Source of the DNA: Haliotis asinina
Taxonomy: Eukaryota > Mollusca > Gastropoda > Lepetellida > Haliotidae
DNA length: 64,000 bases
Direction: 5' to 3'
Assembly (NCBI RefSeq): GCF_037392515.1
Contig: NC_090287.1
Span: forward strand, 6,803,501 to 6,867,500
Below the pieces are notes generated by a model. That model had not been told where the DNA came from and did not search any database. It worked only from the letters and a program-made list of their open reading frames with translations. Shown here in pieces: positions 32,409-42,770 of the stretch; positions within the stretch are counted from its first letter, which is position 1; each line of letters starts with the position of its first letter. The position numbers were made by a program, and so were the translations under genes.

Positions 32409-32620
32409 TTTAGTTTTACGCCGCACTCAGCACTGTATCAGCTACATGGTGGCGACCTGTGCATAAACGAGTCCGGACCACAGTCCAGTGACCAACAGCA
32501 TGAGCACTGATCTACGAGTCGGCGAGCCTGGCCACCCGATCCAGTTAGTCTCTGATTACGTAAAGCATCGGTTACTGGAATAGTGCTGAGTGTGGCTTAA
32601 AACTAAACTCACTCAGTGTA
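32409..32620 (-). repeat. Family-B SINE copy with an inverted second tail (foldback)
   Basis: It opens with GTGAGTGAGTTTAGTTTTAC and GCCGCACTCAGCAC, the reversed tail of family B. It continues through GAGTCCGGACCACAGTCCAG and GGCGAGCCTGGCCACCCGAT, then ends in the same tail in the opposite direction (AGTGCTGAGTGTGG, TTAAAACTAAACTCACTCA). The two ends can pair into a hairpin stem of roughly 35 bp with mismatches. Confidence 0.75.
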
Positions 32621-33688
32621 ACTGTTTGATGAGTGCTTGATAAATGTCATGTTTCCACCCACTGACTGGACTTTCTGTTCCCTCTTTTTTAACTTTGTGC
32701 AACCAGTTCCAATCCAATCTTTACCCATGAAGTGTGTTTCTATGCTCGAGGGGTGCACGCCTTGACCTTGTATGTTTCGGATTCTACTTTTTTGTAATTA
32801 GCTCTATGCTGCAATGTACGACTATCCTGAACACATTGATAATTTGCACTGTTGCAGCCTGTTCCAATTTCATATTTTTTTAAAATCATCAGTAACTCTT
32901 TGTTGTAATCATACAACCAGCTATAATGTTTACTAGTATCCCATGTACAGTAGTTTGCTGCACTAGTTGTGCACAGCCATACTGTTCATGTACATTTCTC
33001 ATTGTTTGTAAGCTGCCTTAGTGCGGAAATGTGCTCTCTCTGTCTCAGTATACCCGACTGAAATGAATAAAATAATAATAATAATAATAAATAATGTTAA
33101 GTCTGTCACGTGGCAAGTATTTTTGTGTTCTCTTACAGCGCTTAGACATTCTCACCAACAGATGCCAGTGCGTCTGGGGTTCTCAGGAGGGGATTATGAA
33201 TTTTGAAACCATAGATATTGTAATAACCTAAAACCTTTCGACACCTCCCTTCCTCTCGTACATGTGCGGTTTGATCAGCCACCCCTGCCCAAGGATTCTG
33301 CTACGGTGTTTGTACAGGTAAGCCTGGAAGTACGCGTGATGAATCACAGACACTGGTGGGTTCATCTAATGACTTGCCTTAATGTTTATGCATAAAAAAT
33401 CATAGCGTCTTGACTACAGCGAACAAGACTGTGTGACGGTTGTCATAGAGCTTCCGCTTTATGTTCAACAATATTCCAGCGCCACCAACCTTTGATGTAC
33501 ACATTTCACAACTGCTCAAGTGCAGAAAACTCTACGATTTCACAGACATTTCTCAAAAGGTATAAAGTAACAGACAGGCAGACAAACTGCCATTTAATTA
33601 CGTCTAGTCGTTCTACATGTTCAAAAGAACATACATGTACATACAGACATAAGACGTGGAACAGTAAGAATATGGCATAGAGTCACAC
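32621..33688. other. Gene-free stretch with (AAT)n
   Basis: No gene was seen. (AAT/ATA)n lies at about 33066-33092 and a worn SINE-tail fragment (CAACAATATTCCAGCGCC) at about 33467-33485. Confidence 0.4.
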
Positions 33689-33795
33689 TTAAGTCATGAG
33701 AGACGGTAACAACACATAGAAATTTATATTTACATTTAAGTCATGAGAGACGGTAACAACACATAGAAATTTACATTTACATTTACATTTACACA
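33689..33795 (+). repeat. 47-bp direct duplication plus (TTTACA)n
   Basis: TTAAGTCATGAGAGACGGTA with ACAACACATAGAAATTTA occurs twice, 47 bp apart, then runs into TTACATTTACATTTACA. Confidence 0.9.
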
Positions 33796-34650
33796 TATAT
33801 ATGCAAGCGATAATTTATAGGTGACATTTTCACAGCTGTATACACAGACAGGTAAAACTTCACTTTGTGAACCGAATCCTTTGTTTGAGCCGATGCTGCG
33901 CACGGTATTCAGTTCACCGATGATAAAGCGACGCACTGATGTTAATTGCAATAATCGGCAAAATAAAGCAACCATATATTCCCTTGACACACAACCGCGG
34001 GAAATGAATGACAAAATCTACCCGCTACGCCAGACAAGGAAGTTATTGCACAAAAACAAATCAAATCTGGCAACACCCTTAATCAAACTGACCAGACATG
34101 ATACATTGTCCAAAACATTGGTTGTCATAAAACACTCCTCACTGACGTGGAATTATTTTAATCACATGACATTTTAGGATCAAGTTTCAGTCTTGCGTGC
34201 ATTTAGACACAAAACGGACCCTGTTGGTAATGCGCTTGAAATTGTCAGCCATTTTTCATACTTTGTGAGAAGGTGACTCTTGCTGTTGCATTCACGACAG
34301 CCGACGGCCAAGACCATAGCAGATTAGTCTCTTCGGTAATTAGGATATAATGACCAACTGCTGAGAAAATATTATGTTTATTGTCACTTTATTTTTTATT
34401 ATCCTCAGAGAATCAGATCGTGGATCTGGACTAGGGTTAGTTTCAGCACGGTGGGGAGGTCAGAGTGTTGAGCTGGAGGTTCTAATGCGGATTTGTTGTC
34501 TGGTTCTCGAGGCTGTACAGGACATACAAAAGGGCTTACGCGCTCACTGACGTCCATCACGGTTGGAGTTCCACAGGAATAACATTGGAATTATATTTTA
34601 TGGTTTATTGCACATACATATATGCTTGAGCTGAAATGTGAACATTATAT
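33796..34650. other. Gene-free stretch
   Basis: No supported gene. The 118-codon plus frame at 33821-34177 and the overlapping minus frame at 33736-34014 have no recognisable motif. Confidence 0.35.
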
Positions 34651-34651
34651 A

Positions 34652-34780
34652 CTGGACAAAATAAGTTAGGGATATTGGTGTTTTTATGATTGTTATTTTA
34701 TCAGTGTGTCAATAAATGGATAGATCATTATTCATAATTTCAAAATTTACATATATATCCCTAACTATTTTTGTCGAGGA
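34652..34780. mobile_element. Small Tc1/mariner-type MITE (about 129 bp)
   Basis: Inverted ends: left CTGGACAAAATAAGTTAGGG, right reverse complement CTCGACAAAAATAGTTAGGG, both followed by ATAT. A TA adjoins the left end. It has no coding capacity. Next to its right end is a 12-bp tandem (GAGGATACTCC, three copies). Confidence 0.75.
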
Positions 34781-35926
34781 TACTCCGAGGATACTCCGAG
34801 GATACGTTACTCCGTCGTATGGAACACGGACCACATTCCTTAACGTTCAGGCCGTCCCCGTGAAGCAGACACAGGGGACATTTCAAGACTACCTCACTTC
34901 TAAATTACCAAGTCTCTATTTCATTTTAATGTGTTTGAACGTCGTGCGTCCAATGTTACCGAGCATACTTTGATGTCAGTAGTATTAGTATTAGCATTTC
35001 CATCGTCATCGTTTGTTAGTTTGTTAGTTTCCATCGTCATCAAACCCCACCCCACCCCCCCACCACCCCTCTTCGTCATATCATTACTGTTGTATTGCAG
35101 TGATATTATTATCATCGCTGTCATTATTTGTAGATTGTGTATATGGGTGTTAATGGGTACAAGGGACGGTATCAACAGACAGAGCGAAAACCCCCAAACC
35201 TGTGCATGCACCTGGTATCACAGGTAGGCCAGGTACAGCTGAAACCCCATTAACTCTATCACTGCCATTATCCTACCCGTCCCGTATTCCCGATCCCACC
35301 CATCGGATGCTGTTGACCCTTGACGACCGTCACCACGTGGAGTCATTTTGTACTTGAACATGGCACGCGACAACAAACATCGCACCGATGTAACTCCATG
35401 CCGCGGTCACGGTTGATGTCGGCTCTTCAAAGGCTGCTAATTATTACTTCAGGTGTTACAGGTGGTGGCACGCCAGGCGTTTCACATCGTTAGGCAGGGT
35501 CAGTGGGAGGGGAGGGTAATTACATCGGATCAAAAAAAGGTCAGCTGCTGTGGGAGGGGCCTGAGGGTAGGGGGTCGGAATATGTGTGGGTAGGCGGGAG
35601 ATTATGGGGGTGTTTACTGAGGCAGCCAAATAGCAGAACGTACAATCAATGGCAAGAGTATATTTACAGACATTAGGATTGTGAAGAAAATGAAAAAGAA
35701 ATACTCCAGCTCATTATTACCAGGGATAATATACAGTCATATAGTCTCCCTGTTATTAATAATGAATAAAACTTGAAAAATGATGTCGCAAATGAGATCA
35801 GTCTCTACATAGATGCTTGGTCAACGAACCTTTGAGTTCGAAGTCGCCAATCTGAACTATGACAGCACATGAAATCTAAAATGAAAGCATGGGCTCACTC
35901 ATTCACTCACTCACTCACACATCCGT
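34781..35926. other. Gene-free stretch with C-rich tract
   Basis: C-runs at 35044-35068 (CCCCACCCCACCCCCCCACC) could form a G-quadruplex on the minus strand. An older (CACT)n SINE tail sits at about 35893-35920. No gene was seen. Confidence 0.4.
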
Positions 35927-35936
35927 TATCTAACCA

Positions 35937-36101
35937 GAGCGGTGAGGTAGTCTAGTGGCTAAAGCGTTCACTCGTCATGCCGAAGATCAGGGTTCAATTC
36001 CACGCATGGATACATTGTGTGAAGCCTGTTTCAGCTGTCCCACGTCGTGATATTGCTGGAATATTGCTAAAGGTGGCGTAAAACCACTCTCACTCACTCG
36101 C
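35937..36101 (+). repeat. Family-A SINE, full length, with target-site duplication
   Basis: A-box region GTAGTCTAGTGGCTAAAGCG, B-box AGGGTTCAATTCC, body and shared tail (GATATTGCTGGAATATTGCT, AAAGGTGGCGTAAAAC, CACTCACTCG). TATCTAACCA occurs immediately outside both ends (35927-35936, 36102-36111): a 10-bp duplication from LINE-driven insertion. Confidence 0.93.
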
Positions 36102-36146
36102 TATCTAACCAATCTTCCTTTTATGATTTCGGGATATAATGTAATG

Positions 36147-36402
36147 TAAAAAGTAACACAAATCACATATTTCATGGGTAACAAGTAACACAAATCACAT
36201 ATTTCATGGGTAAAAAGTAACACAAATCACATATTTCATGGGTAAAAAGTAACACAAATCACATATTTCATGGGTAAAAAGTAACACAAATCACATATTT
36301 CATGGGTAAAAAGTAACACAAATCACATATTTCATGGGTAAAAAGTAACACAAATCACATATTTCATGGGTAAAAAGTAACACAAATCACATATTTCATG
36401 GC
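36147..36402 (+). repeat. 32-bp tandem repeat, 8 nearly identical copies
   Basis: The unit is AAAAAGTAACACAAATCACA plus TATTTCATGGGT. AAGTAACACA recurs every 32 bp at 36151, 36183, 36215, 36247, 36279, 36311, 36343 and 36375. Only the first two copies differ at the join (GGGTAAC), so the array is young or recently evened out. Confidence 0.97.
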
Positions 36403-37681
36403 TTCTTTATACCAGTCACTATTACCATTGTCTTCATTACCATCATTAGCAACAGCAGTCTTATAATCACCAGTGTCAGCATCATCATCGTATGCAACAA
36501 TAATGTTCATTGGGGAACAAATGCACTTGCCATGTTTTCTTTCTTCGTTTATACTTCCTGTTTACTAGACATGCCTGAAACACACTCCTGTATAGCTAGC
36601 TAGATTTGGGCTGTAGAGTATCAGCCACAGAACCCGAAGATGTGTGAACTGCTGTGTCCGTTTTATATTGTCTGGATGGTTCATTGGCCGGGCTATATGG
36701 ATGGCCATTTAATTGTCTGGATTAACGGGGCTCAATAGTAATCGGTTAAAGATAGGGAAATCAATCAATGGCGAGAGGTTAACTACATTGATCACGCTAT
36801 TTCAACAGTAATTAACAGTGTTTAGCGAGTCCGGAAACCCGTTAATCCAGACGTTATCGATTGAAATCAATAGTCCGGATTAACGGAGTAGTATGACTGA
36901 TAAGCGCAAATCCAAATTTGACACACCACTGTACATTACATATGCACGATGCATTCCCCTATTTTAACGTGTATCACGTGTGTCTGTCTTTGTTTACGTG
37001 GACACCCACCCAGCCTTTGCATGTATTTGTGACGACTGCCACCAGTTCGGTAGCACAGGCCCAACTGTTTCCCTACAAGTATCATCAGTTATTAAGAGCG
37101 ATTCATAAACACACTGTGACACGGTCGGTAGTGTTCAGTTGACTCTCGGTATTCGTATCAATACGGATAGGGGTTTTGCCACCGGGGTTACGGCGGGGTA
37201 CCTAAATTTTCACTACTGAATGTCACGTCTGAGTTCCACTTGGATAGATAGGGAAACAGTGTGTTCAAAGGGGCACTGGACGGTCAGTTTCCATCATTAC
37301 TCCAGATAATATGTATGGGAACAACAGCGTATGGACTTATCTGCTAATTCCAGCTTTATGGGGATAAAAATGGCGTTGTGAGGGGTAATAGGGCACTTCC
37401 CGTATAATTACCCAAAGGTCAAGGGTGAAGGGTCAGGGGGCGGGGGTGAGGATTCGGCCCCTGCCCCTCACCTGTTCACGATGTGCCCGTAGCCATGTGA
37501 TTTATGCTAACACCCCTTGCATGCGGCTCAGTTGGGGTCTACTGAGATTGTATTTGTCGCAGAAATAATCTGCTTAATTAGCGTTTTATTTCCCTAATTT
37601 ACATTTCATATGAGTCACGAACACGAACAATAGCGATAAAGAAATTTATAATTATATATTCTAGGTTTTATTCACTAATAA

Positions 37682-38155
37682 TTATTCCAAGGATAGGGAT
37701 TTTTTTCTAGGACTAATTGTGAAAGAACGTAATCCATGCTTGTCGCGTAGGGTTTCAATCCCCATTACGTAATAAGCAGCCATGAAGATTTCATTTAGAG
37801 TGCAAACATTGTTACAATGGATTTCGGTGTTGTCTGGATGCAAGGCAGAGATAAAGACAACGTTTTTTAACAGAAAAGCCATTGCCGAAACTTCGAGTGA
37901 ACGTATCCAGTGTCTGAGAAAATTTAATTGATGCATAAATATTTTCAGGTCTGATGCCGAGATTACTTTGCCTCTCAGCAATAAACCAGTTTTGTCATGG
38001 GGGTCTTTAAACATTCGAGTCTTGGTCAGAGAAACCTCTGGATGACATTGATGACTCCATGTCGTTAGAGTATGATGACATTTAATCAATCGTGTCACAG
38101 GACAATCGAGCCATCGAATTGTGTTAACGAATATAGTTGCATAGGATGGCAACAC
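37682..38155 (-). CDS. Unrecognised 157-codon open frame, probably not a gene
   Basis: The longest frame outside the kinases and transposase. It starts at GTG (no upstream ATG), has mixed, protein-like composition with no motif I recognise, and no visible splice or promoter context. In 64 kb of sequence a frame of this size can occur by chance. Confidence 0.12.
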   Translation of the reverse strand: MLPSYATIFVNTIRWLDCPVTRLIKCHHTLTTWSHQCHPEVSLTKTRMFKDPHDKTGLLLRGKVISASDLKIFMHQLNFLRHWIRSLEVSAMAFLLKNVVFISALHPDNTEIHCNNVCTLNEIFMAAYYVMGIETLRDKHGLRSFTISPRKKSLSLE

Positions 38156-38391
38156 GATACTCGCTCGATCAACTGTATGGGTTTAGTTGTATACATGTAT
38201 ATCTTAAACACCACGACTCGTTTCATAGACTGTTAGACAGAGTCTCCACATGAATGTATGAAACAAGCGACAACAGTTCACAAGATTTTGTTCTCAAGTT
38301 AATACTGGTTATGGTAACATCCTTACTCTCACATAGCCATGGGCAGTAGCAACGCTACTGTCTCTCCGAGGAACGGGACTCAGAGTGAGAC

Positions 38392-38787
38392 ATGCATGCA
38401 CTGACTGCTGTCAAGAGACAGGATCCTCGCCACTACATACCATATCTGACTGATTTGAGTCAGGTTCGAACGAACCAGAACCTGAAAACAGACTTGGGAC
38501 CTCATATAGACATACTACTTTCTCGAAAGTACACCATTCGCCTTCCAAGTGCATCAACAGGTTTTAAGCCCTCTACCATCGATATATCTATATTCCTTAT
38601 CTACCCCAGCTTTATTCACGGACATATGCTCTTAGAACTAGCACTGGTTGATTTCGTTGATTCTAAGCAAATATGGGGGCATCATATGGAGCGAAGCGAT
38701 ACTTATTTCAAAGTGTATGTATTGGCTGGCAAACTCAACCACGGAAGTTCTGCATGGAAAAGCAGCTATGAAAAGCTTTGTCGGTGA
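38392..38787 (+). CDS. Unrecognised 131-codon open frame, probably not a gene
   Basis: Starts at an ATG, ends TGA at 38785-38787 and lies 236 bp from the start of the minus frame at 37682-38155 in divergent arrangement. No domain, signal peptide or membrane segment is convincing. It could be chance or part of an old element. Confidence 0.12.
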   Translation: MHALTAVKRQDPRHYIPYLTDLSQVRTNQNLKTDLGPHIDILLSRKYTIRLPSASTGFKPSTIDISIFLIYPSFIHGHMLLELALVDFVDSKQIWGHHMERSDTYFKVYVLAGKLNHGSSAWKSSYEKLCR

Positions 38788-39830
38788 TCTGTGATTGACA
38801 TGACAGTTTGTCGTGAGTGTGTTTGTGGTTTGTGGTTTGTGGTTTGTGGCGGTATCCCTCTGCTAAATTCCAAATAGCACAATCGCGGTGGACGCCAAGA
38901 AAGTCTCCGAATCATCGAATTTATTCAAGACATACCCCTTCTTGAGATGGGCTGACAAAGTTTGCTCAGGATTCTCTTAAAAATCGTGATAAAAAAGATT
39001 AAAAAATATCTTTCCACAAAAGCTTGAGCTGAGGTTGGTATATATCACAACGGCATTAGTAAGCTCCCCCAGGCGATAACAACAGGGGACGTGCAAAATG
39101 GCTGTGGACGCCATCATTGGTAACAGCATATCTTACATACGGCTGAGCCTCAGGCCAGATACGTCCTCATGTCACGTCACCGAGGATCATCACGTGATCA
39201 AATGTCGATTTCATCTGTCGATACGGCCGCCACGTTTGAAATGGATAGCCATTAATGTGCAGCAGGATATTTGGGATTTTAATGATTTTGTTTTGTTTAC
39301 AAACATGTATCTTCATTTGATGTCTTGCCCAGAGCAAATATAAAGATATGAATAGAATTGATACATTTGGTTACTTTCAAAAGCACGTTGGTTTGTAATT
39401 ATGTATCGATTGTTTCTCCTGCTTCATGATCCAAGTAAGTTCATTAACAGCAGAAATACTGACACGTGGAAGATATATGGACAGGTATATAGTTTAAGCA
39501 GAAACAAACAGAGGTAGTACTATCATTCAAATTCTGTTTTATTCTGTTTTCTTGATTTTCGGGAATATCTCACTCACTGAATAAATTATGAATGATATTT
39601 GATACTGAAGATTGTCTTTAAGCTTGCATAATGGCGTTGATTCTTATGCAAGGCGTCGGATGAGATTTTCACCTCCTTTTGAGGAAGTGTTTTCTGTATT
39701 TTAAGGACATTTTGGGGGGAATTTAGCAAAATTCATTAACCTTTATTGATACAAATTGCAAAATTTGTCATTGTGATTTTGTGACACCAGTTCACGGACT
39801 TTTCATCTCATCTGCGTTGCAGAGATACTA

Positions 39831-40642
39831 TACTTTCCCCAAAAAGAAACGCATAGGCAATTTGCATTTTTAAGAATCTATTCATTACCTGTTGTGTTTA
39901 AACAATCGTCAAAATATGTAACACAAACGTTGAGAACGTGGATTTTACACAACTGCACAAGTGAAAAAACGAGTTTACCCGAAAATGTTGATTTTTATGA
40001 GATTTCTTACAGGGATTAAATAGGCACCGCCAGAACGCAACAGAAATCACCTTCCACTTGACATTGTGCAGTAGAAAGCATACACTGTCTGGTAATGAAA
40101 ATCCAGATTACTTCCGGAAATCGGCATTCGTTTTGAAGGAGTTTCAAGGTTAGATCACTGCGCCACGTCTTGACTCTGCGACAAGGAACATCGACATTGA
40201 AAGAATGCACGCTGGAGATTGCCAGTCTTCTGTTGCCAGGCATCTGAATGTTAGTCCGAGCAAGGTACCATGGCTTGCAGCTCGGTGCAATCAAACAGGT
40301 ATAACAAATGTCCGTCCCCGTGCGGACGGACCTCGAGTTACCACTGCAGCCGAAGATAGGTACATCCAGGTACAGTTAGGGTGCGATGAATTCGGAGGAT
40401 ATCCGGTCAAACTGCACAGAACAGGTTGAAAGAAACTGGTCTGAGATCCAGGAGACCCGACATCGGGCCCATGCAATGTCCTGAACATCGCTCGCAACGT
40501 CTCCGATACCTGTATGCTCATTACATACTGCAAAACTGGTGTAAACATTCAAGCAAGTCTATTTGTGGACTAGTTATGCATGTTTGAACAAATATTTTCG
40601 CAACAGATTTCAGCCTATGCGTTTCTTTTTGGCGATAGTATA
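39831..40642 (+). mobile_element. Internally deleted Tc1-type transposon (about 812 bp)
   Basis: 30-bp inverted repeats with two mismatches: left TATACTTTCCCCAAAAAGAA (then ACGCATAGGC) at 39831-39860, and its reverse complement at 40613-40642 (TATACTATCGCCAAAAAGAA). The end sequence TA is consistent with the superfamily's target site. Inside, about 40198-40540 encodes only the DNA-binding half of a Tc1-type transposase; the catalytic half is gone. Confidence 0.88.
40198..40540 (+). pseudogene. Tc1-type transposase remnant (DNA-binding half)
   Basis: The frame at 40205-40429 reads SSVARHLNVSPSKVPWLAAR then NVRPRADGPRVTTAAEDRYI, the usual paired-like helix-turn-helix plus RPRxGRPRxT linker. 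After a frame change, NRLKETGLRSRRPDIGP (about 40420-40475) continues the second helix-turn-helix. No catalytic D or E is left before the right inverted repeat. Confidence 0.8.
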
Positions 40643-41690
40643 TTTGTATAGTATCAAAGTATAGCCCATAAATACAAACACGTTCGTTTAAACGAGACTT
40701 TAGGATTTAGGGGTATCAAGAAAGGTCGCACGGTATTGCTGAAGTAGAACCCGTAGCAGAAAATTAATGAGGGAATTTTGTTTTACGTCGCATTTATCTC
40801 CACCGTTGTGGGTGTGACTAAGTGGAACTGGACCAAACACATCACTGTGATTGTGAGCATGAGCATCATGATTTGTAACAGGACACCGCAGATCAGCATC
40901 TTGTTAACATGCGTTCCAAATCAGTCGGCCTTGAGTTCAGCCTGGGGTGTGTATTCATGGCGGGGTGTTAGATGAATGTGACAGTGACAAATTGTGACAG
41001 CCAAACTGCAGGCACAAGACATATACAATAAGGTAAAACTCGTGAACAAGGGGGTAAGATCATAATCAGGATGAACCTGAGGTTCGAACCCGTTACCTGA
41101 TTCTGTTTTGACTAAAGTACGCAACTCTGTATATCGAACTACGAACAGTGGCCCGTACATCTGTAGTGGAAGCAAGACTACATGGTTGATGTTGAAAATG
41201 GAAATAATCGTCTCTATCAGCGTGGACATCGTGGTCAATAATCCAGGACTTCGACCTGCTCAACAACGACTTAATTGCTGCCGACTGCGATAATGAAGAC
41301 GTCGGTGGTGGTAATGCCGAGAAGGATGAACAAGGCAATCACGGCAATGCCAATGATGTTAATAATGAACCTAATTAATTTTGTTTAGCACGTATAGATG
41401 ATGTTGCTGTTGCTGCTGGTGATGATAGAAGAGACGAGACTGGAGCACCATTACTGGCCTAAAAATAACCGCGAAACAGGCCATCCAAACAACACCTAAC
41501 TCGCATGCGTTCGAACTAGCAATAACCGGTTACCCTAATTACACAGGCACAATGACTCAGTGTCACACCGGATGATGATCGCCATGTCTAGACCAGGGCT
41601 CAAAATGGGCACCAGACCGTGAAACTTAGCGAGCAAGCCAATAATAAGATAAAAAAAATCAACAATGATGACAAAGGCCGAATATTACGA
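40643..41690. other. Gene-free stretch
   Basis: No gene supported. (GATGAT)-like and GATGATGTTGCTGTTGCTGC low-complexity sequence lies near 41280-41430; overlapping short frames there are composition effects. Confidence 0.4.
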
Positions 41691-41691
41691 C

Positions 41692-41870
41692 TGTCTGTAA
41701 AATTTCGAGTCTTAAACAGACAATCCAGTGACTGACATCATGAGCATCGATCTATGCATCCATGATCACAAACCCAACCACCCGGGCCTGTTAGGTACTG
41801 AAAAGCAAATCTCCATGACAATCTATCCCGTTCGATCGCCTCTCACGATCAGCATTGAGGTGCTGGAGGC
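41692..41870 (-). repeat. Old family-B SINE fragment
   Basis: AGACAATCCAGTGACTGACA, ATGAGCATCGATCTATGCA and CCCAACCACCCGGGCCTGTTAG align by eye with the young family-B copy at 42004, with many changes. It forms the older base onto which the nest at 41.87-42.53 kb was inserted. Confidence 0.6.
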
Positions 41871-41885
41871 ATGCTCAACTCCCGG

Positions 41886-41988
41886 TGGGTACAATATGTG
41901 AAGCCCATGTTCTGATGTCCCCCGCCGTGATATTGCTGGAATATTGCTAAAAGCGGCGTAAAACTAAACTCACTCACTCACTCACTCA
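41886..41988 (+). repeat. Family-A SINE, 5'-truncated, with target-site duplication
   Basis: It starts inside the body (TGGGTACAATATGTGAAGCC) and runs through CCCGCCGTGATATTGCTGG to the shared tail with (CACT)n. CTCAACTCCCGG flanks both sides (41874-41885, 41989-42000). The 5' truncation plus duplication is the usual outcome of target-primed reverse transcription. Confidence 0.9.
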
Positions 41989-42003
41989 CTCAACTCCCGG
42001 AGA

Positions 42004-42276
42004 GTGAGTGAGTGAGTGAGTTTAGATTTACGCCGCACTCAGCAATATTACAGCTATATGGCAGCGGTCTGTAAATAATCGAGTCTGGACCAGACAATCC
42101 AGTCATCAACAACATGAGCATCGATCTGCGCAATTGGGAACCGATGACATGCGTCAACCAAGTCAGCGAGCCTGACCACCCGATCCCGTTAGTCGCCTCT
42201 TACGACAAGCTGAGTCGCCTTTTGTGGCAAGCATGGGTTGCTGAAGGCATATTCTACCCCGTGACCTTCACGGGTC
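42004..42276 (-). repeat. Family-B SINE, full length, with target-site duplication
   Basis: Read on the minus strand it begins GACCCGTGAAGGTCACGGGG, passes TGCTTGCCACAAAAGGCGAC, and ends in the tail shared with family A (GCGGCGTAAATCTAAACTCA, CTCAC). ACTCCCGGAGA flanks both sides (41993-42003, 42277-42287). By my reading it differs from the copy at 45562 at about 8 of about 270 positions. A 92-codon frame in the copy at 45562 is not a gene. No RNA polymerase III A/B boxes are obvious at its head. Confidence 0.92.
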
Positions 42277-42351
42277 ACTCCCGGAGAATGATGGTGAAGA
42301 CGACGACGGTGACGACCATTATTATTACTACAGATACGCTCTTATTCTTAG

Positions 42352-42516
42352 GAGCGGTGGGGTAGCCTAGTGGTTAAAGCGTTCGCTCGTCACGCCGAGG
42401 ATCCGGGTTCGATTCCCCACATGGGTACAATGTGTGAGGCCCATTTTCTGGTGTCCCCCGCCGTGATATCGCTGGAATTTTGCTAAAAGCGGCGTAAAAC
42501 CAAACTCACTCACTCA
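42352..42516 (+). repeat. Family-A SINE, full length, with target-site duplication
   Basis: The best-preserved copy: A-box region GTAGCCTAGTGGTTAAAGCG, CGTCACGCCGAGGATCCGGG, B-box GGTTCGATTCCCC, body, and shared tail with (CACT)n. CTCTTATTCTTAG flanks it (42339-42351, 42517-42529). The head derives from a tRNA; which one cannot be fixed from this copy. Confidence 0.95.
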
Positions 42517-42658
42517 CTCTTATTCTTAGAAATACTGTAATAATGACACGCTGTCATGTACAATACATTTCCTGGAAAACGTCTGTCTTATAGTGTCTGT
42601 CTCTTTATGTGCGGAGTTATGTCCCTTGGCTGATGGCACGATACACGGGTTTGGGGGT

Positions 42659-42770
42659 TGGGCCCGATTCACCAAACGATCTTATCGTTCTGACCCATCG
42701 TAACTCTATACGGCATCGTAGGTTTACAAATGGCATTGCGCTACGAACGCTTTGTGGATCGGGCCCCAGG
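42659..42770. mobile_element. Palindromic MITE-like element, about 110 bp
   Basis: The left end GGGCCCGATTCACCAAACGA and the reverse complement of the right end GGGGCCCGATCCACAAAGCG are near matches, with further complementary sequence inside. A third end of the same type lies at about 42898-42926 (CTTTGTGGATAGGGGCCCTGG). The superfamily is not identified. Confidence 0.65.

Larger units (their letters stand above)
36412..39828. other. Mostly gene-free stretch with pogo-like end motifs
   Basis: TGTCTGGATTAACGGGGC (36714-36731), AACCCGTTAATCCAGAC (36836-36852) and AGTCCGGATTAACGGAG (36872-36888) look like terminal repeats of pogo/Tigger-type elements. A GTTTGTG 7-bp tandem (four copies) lies near 38819-38847. 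Two unrecognised frames (37682-38155 minus, 38392-38787 plus) are described separately. Nothing else was identified. Confidence 0.4.

Noticed and set aside
33821-34177. 118-codon plus frame
   Set aside because: Overlaps an equally long minus frame and shows no domain or splice context; treated as chance.
36147-36402. CRISPR-like array
   Set aside because: Units are directly adjacent with no unique spacers, and the sequence is plainly eukaryotic.
42114-42365. 83-codon plus frame and its 94-codon relative at 45542-45826 (minus)
   Set aside because: Both are the same stop-poor frame through a family-B SINE; the similarity is that of a repeat, not of a gene family.
42360-42420. tRNA gene
   Set aside because: A-box and B-box-like segments are present but the arms do not fold into a standard tRNA, and the same head recurs in several SINE copies with tails.
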